A stretch of DNA of 41,456 nt from Gemmatimonadota bacterium (GTDB taxonomy: Bacteria > Latescibacterota > UBA2968), in NCBI GenBank assembly GCA_026705765.1, contig JAPPAB010000033.1, positions 1-41,456 on the forward strand, read 5' to 3'. Positions 39,595 through 41,456 of this stretch are shown piece by piece (position 1 is the first letter of the stretch; each line of letters begins with the position of its first letter). The position numbers and the translations under genes are program-made. A model generated the notes under the pieces. The model ran no database searches. It saw nothing but the letters and a program-made list of their open reading frames with translations, and was not told where the DNA came from.

Positions 39595-41406
39595 CTATCC
39601 CAGTTTGTCTTTCCAGACTGGAGTTGGGACACCATAGTAGTCCCGAGTTGTTTGTTCGTGCCTTCCTTGCCTTATCTCAACAGGATGTCCGAATAGCTTT
39701 TCAAGTACTGGTTTATATAGCTGATCCTCTGATCGCGTCTCGTCTCTAAATCGTTCTTCTTTTTTTATATTTTGAAAAAAATAAAAAAGTTGACCGCGGT
39801 AAATACCTGTCCATTTTTCATCTCTCTTTAAACTTAAACGTTGCTGTCCAGTCATTATTGCAAAGAGGGCTTGAGCTAAAGCTTTATCACGCGCGTCTGA
39901 CTTTTCCTTAATTTTAGTAGCGGCGCTTTCCTCGAAGGGTTCAAAGTTGGCATTCACATTTTTGCCATACTTCTCTTCAAAGTTCCTGATTCTTACGGGC
40001 AATACAAAGGGTTGCTTCGGAGCACTCCACATGTAGCAATTGCCCGGGATAGGTTCACCAATGATATGAGCAAGAACATCATGCGAAAAATGGGAATTGT
40101 ATCGCCCCAAGGTGGAAGCATCACCTTCCGATAATAGATGGAAGCTAAACCAATTATCGGACTGACTCATTATTTCTGGAGCCATTGAGCCAGGTTGCTG
40201 GGTTATCAGAATCGCTCCCAGATCATATTTTCTTCCCTCTTTCACCCATTCAACAAACGGACTTGTTTCTGCAAGGGACCTGCCGAGTACGCTTTGTGCT
40301 TCTTCAATTATTACATTAACAGGAATTGGTGAGCTACCCCCTGTAAAATTTTCTTGATTGTAATTGAATATCTTACGCATCAATAAACCAGCGATATTGT
40401 ATCCGGCAGTTGAACTGAGCAAGCTAATATCAATTATCACTATACGGCCCTCTTGTAATGCTGACAAAGTTCCCTCAATTAGCTGACTGTTGGGATCATG
40501 GAGGTGGGTCACCACATTATGCATATTGCTTCGTGCCGCTCCAATTTCAGCAGTTGCATTTCTAATATCAGATTCCGTGTTGTACCCTAATAGCTTACCT
40601 ATTTCTTTTTCTTCAGTTCCCAAACCATCTTTGTGTATCAAATCAACCATGTCTCTCCAATTGGCACCTAAGCTTTTTAACTTCAAAATATTTTGCTGTT
40701 CTTGTCGGTCAGCAGAAATTGCTATTCCAATCACATCTCTCGCTGGCAAATCCCGTATATCCAATTTTACCGCGCCAGCTTTAAAACATTCATAATATGA
40801 ATTTTCCTGAGAACGACTTGTAAATACGACTATCTGTTCGCGAATATCAGGTACATCACAAAGTCCAGGTCGCTCCTTATGGTCCGGCCAAAAGTACTCA
40901 CCATCAGCATCAAATATCAATGTTCCTACTTTGTCTCCTTTATCGGTCACTGCATTTAATCCATCATTTTTGTAAAGTTCTGAAATCAAGTATTTTATCA
41001 AATTTGATTTCCCATAACCTGCTCTTGCAAATACGACCGATCTTTTTGACACCAAGTTATTGATATTGAAATTTACCTTGAGACGGGGTGCTATCTGGCG
41101 AAACATATCGTCCGGTTCGCTTATTCCTCCAGAATAAATGAATTCTCCTAAAACATAATCCCCTAAATCAGTATCACCATCGCTTAGTGAACAAAGCTCT
41201 TCGAGAACCTCATCACTAGGTAGAGAAACTTGTGCACCCAGATGAGGTAGGCGCCTTTGAGAAGGGACAAATATAATTTTTTCTTTATCTTTGTCATCTC
41301 TTGCTATCTTAACTGCCCCAAGCAATTTTATTTCTACGCGGTACTTTAGCTTATCCTTTTTAAGATCTTCAGGAACATCCTGATCCCTTCTCTGCATTGT
41401 ATTCAT
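39595..41406 (-). CDS. HerA/FtsK-like ATPase paired with the DruA-family protein
   Basis: 603 residues. Residues about 20-115 look like a HAS-barrel-type beta domain (VEIKLLGAVKIA, later LGDYVLGEFIYSG). The ATPase follows: a P-loop ARAGYGKSN at 127-135 in which the first glycine is alanine, Walker B VNVIIEEAQSVL around 363-374 with E368/E369, and an ITQQPGSMAPEIMSQSDNW sensor stretch near 401-419, as in HerA hexameric DNA translocases. A helical C-terminal region (about 500-603) has no clear family. ATG at 41406 has GAGGA 5 bases upstream; the frame stays open to the window edge (GTG at 41448), so a longer start is possible. It probably moves or remodels DNA for the DUF4338 partner. The sequence is AT-rich, suggesting transfer. 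Confidence 0.8.
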   Translation of the reverse strand: MNTMQRRDQDVPEDLKKDKLKYRVEIKLLGAVKIARDDKDKEKIIFVPSQRRLPHLGAQVSLPSDEVLEELCSLSDGDTDLGDYVLGEFIYSGGISEPDDMFRQIAPRLKVNFNINNLVSKRSVVFARAGYGKSNLIKYLISELYKNDGLNAVTDKGDKVGTLIFDADGEYFWPDHKERPGLCDVPDIREQIVVFTSRSQENSYYECFKAGAVKLDIRDLPARDVIGIAISADRQEQQNILKLKSLGANWRDMVDLIHKDGLGTEEKEIGKLLGYNTESDIRNATAEIGAARSNMHNVVTHLHDPNSQLIEGTLSALQEGRIVIIDISLLSSTAGYNIAGLLMRKIFNYNQENFTGGSSPIPVNVIIEEAQSVLGRSLAETSPFVEWVKEGRKYDLGAILITQQPGSMAPEIMSQSDNWFSFHLLSEGDASTLGRYNSHFSHDVLAHIIGEPIPGNCYMWSAPKQPFVLPVRIRNFEEKYGKNVNANFEPFEESAATKIKEKSDARDKALAQALFAIMTGQQRLSLKRDEKWTGIYRGQLFYFFQNIKKEERFRDETRSEDQLYKPVLEKLFGHPVEIRQGRHEQTTRDYYGVPTPVWKDKLG

Positions 41407-41456
41407 GTGGTCCTCACCTTCGCTGGTTGCCAGAAGCCCAGACGGCACAAATTTGG

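Noticed and set aside
41414-41456. Possible 3' end of an upstream gene, ending with a TGA at 41414
   Set aside because: Only 13 codons are visible (ending SGNQRR). The spacing to the ATG at 41406 would suit an operon, but there is too little sequence to support a gene.
1-41456. tRNA, rRNA, CRISPR array or insertion sequence
   Set aside because: I looked for cloverleaf ends, regularly spaced repeats, transposase motifs and terminal inverted repeats and saw none I can support.

Overview
This window is about 41 kb of bacterial chromosome, densely packed and mostly coding on the minus strand. Several things point to a Gram-negative member of the FCB supergroup, with an uncultured Latescibacterota/Poribacteria-like lineage as my best guess. 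One secreted protein ends in a VPNPFNPST-type C-terminal domain typical of that group. There are several Gfo/Idh/MocA oxidoreductases, a sulfatase-like enzyme, a heparinase-type lyase, an enolase-superfamily dehydratase and a secreted beta-helix protein, a mix seen in organisms that scavenge complex or sulfated glycans. No rRNA, tRNA, insertion sequence or CRISPR array is visible.

Layout. 1-1063: heat-shock pair (hsp20, 5' end of clpB). 1387-1818: a small coiled-coil/membrane protein and a damaged tandem copy of it. 1924-6768: secreted beta-helix protein with dockerin-like EF hands, converging on a sulfatase-like/CsiD-like gene pair. 6913-8252: lysine riboswitch, intrinsic terminator and asd. 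8255-10795: divergent 2-hydroxyacid dehydrogenase and Old Yellow Enzyme-like reductase. 10811-13804: mreB-mreC divergent from galU. 13799-16380: DUF402 protein, a 51-residue membrane protein, a Gfo/Idh/MocA oxidoreductase and a cohesin-like secreted protein. 16465-23715: tetrapyrrole operon (HemX/CcsA-like, siroheme dehydrogenase, hemA, hemC, cobA-hemD fusion) with a heparinase II/III-like lyase inserted between hemC and cobA-hemD. 23791-27129: anmK, a family 2 glycosyltransferase and an Ldh2-type dehydrogenase. 27283-28662: a flavoprotein disulfide oxidoreductase.

28647-38336 is an apparent eight-gene operon: TIM-barrel sugar isomerase, SIS-domain isomerase, zinc aminopeptidase, Gfo/Idh/MocA oxidoreductase, membrane-anchored spermidine-synthase-like protein, second Gfo/Idh/MocA oxidoreductase, enolase-superfamily dehydratase and MFS transporter. 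Gaps are 1-30 bases or overlaps of 4. It reads as uptake and oxidation/dehydration of a sugar or sugar acid that I cannot identify.

38384-41406 differs from the rest: it is visibly AT-rich and holds two tightly linked genes, a HerA/FtsK-like ATPase and a DUF4338 (DruA-family) protein. DUF4338 is the hallmark of DruA in Druantia anti-phage systems, but the other Druantia parts are not in view. This pair is the best candidate here for an undescribed defence system, with the caveat that the window ends just upstream of it.

Regulation visible in the sequence: sigma-70-like promoters before the coiled-coil gene, the sulfatase-csiD pair, mreBC and the cohesin-like gene; a transcription-attenuating lysine riboswitch; and intrinsic terminators after hsp20, the coiled-coil genes and the cohesin-like gene. 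Several convergent gene pairs overlap at their stop codons with no terminator between them.
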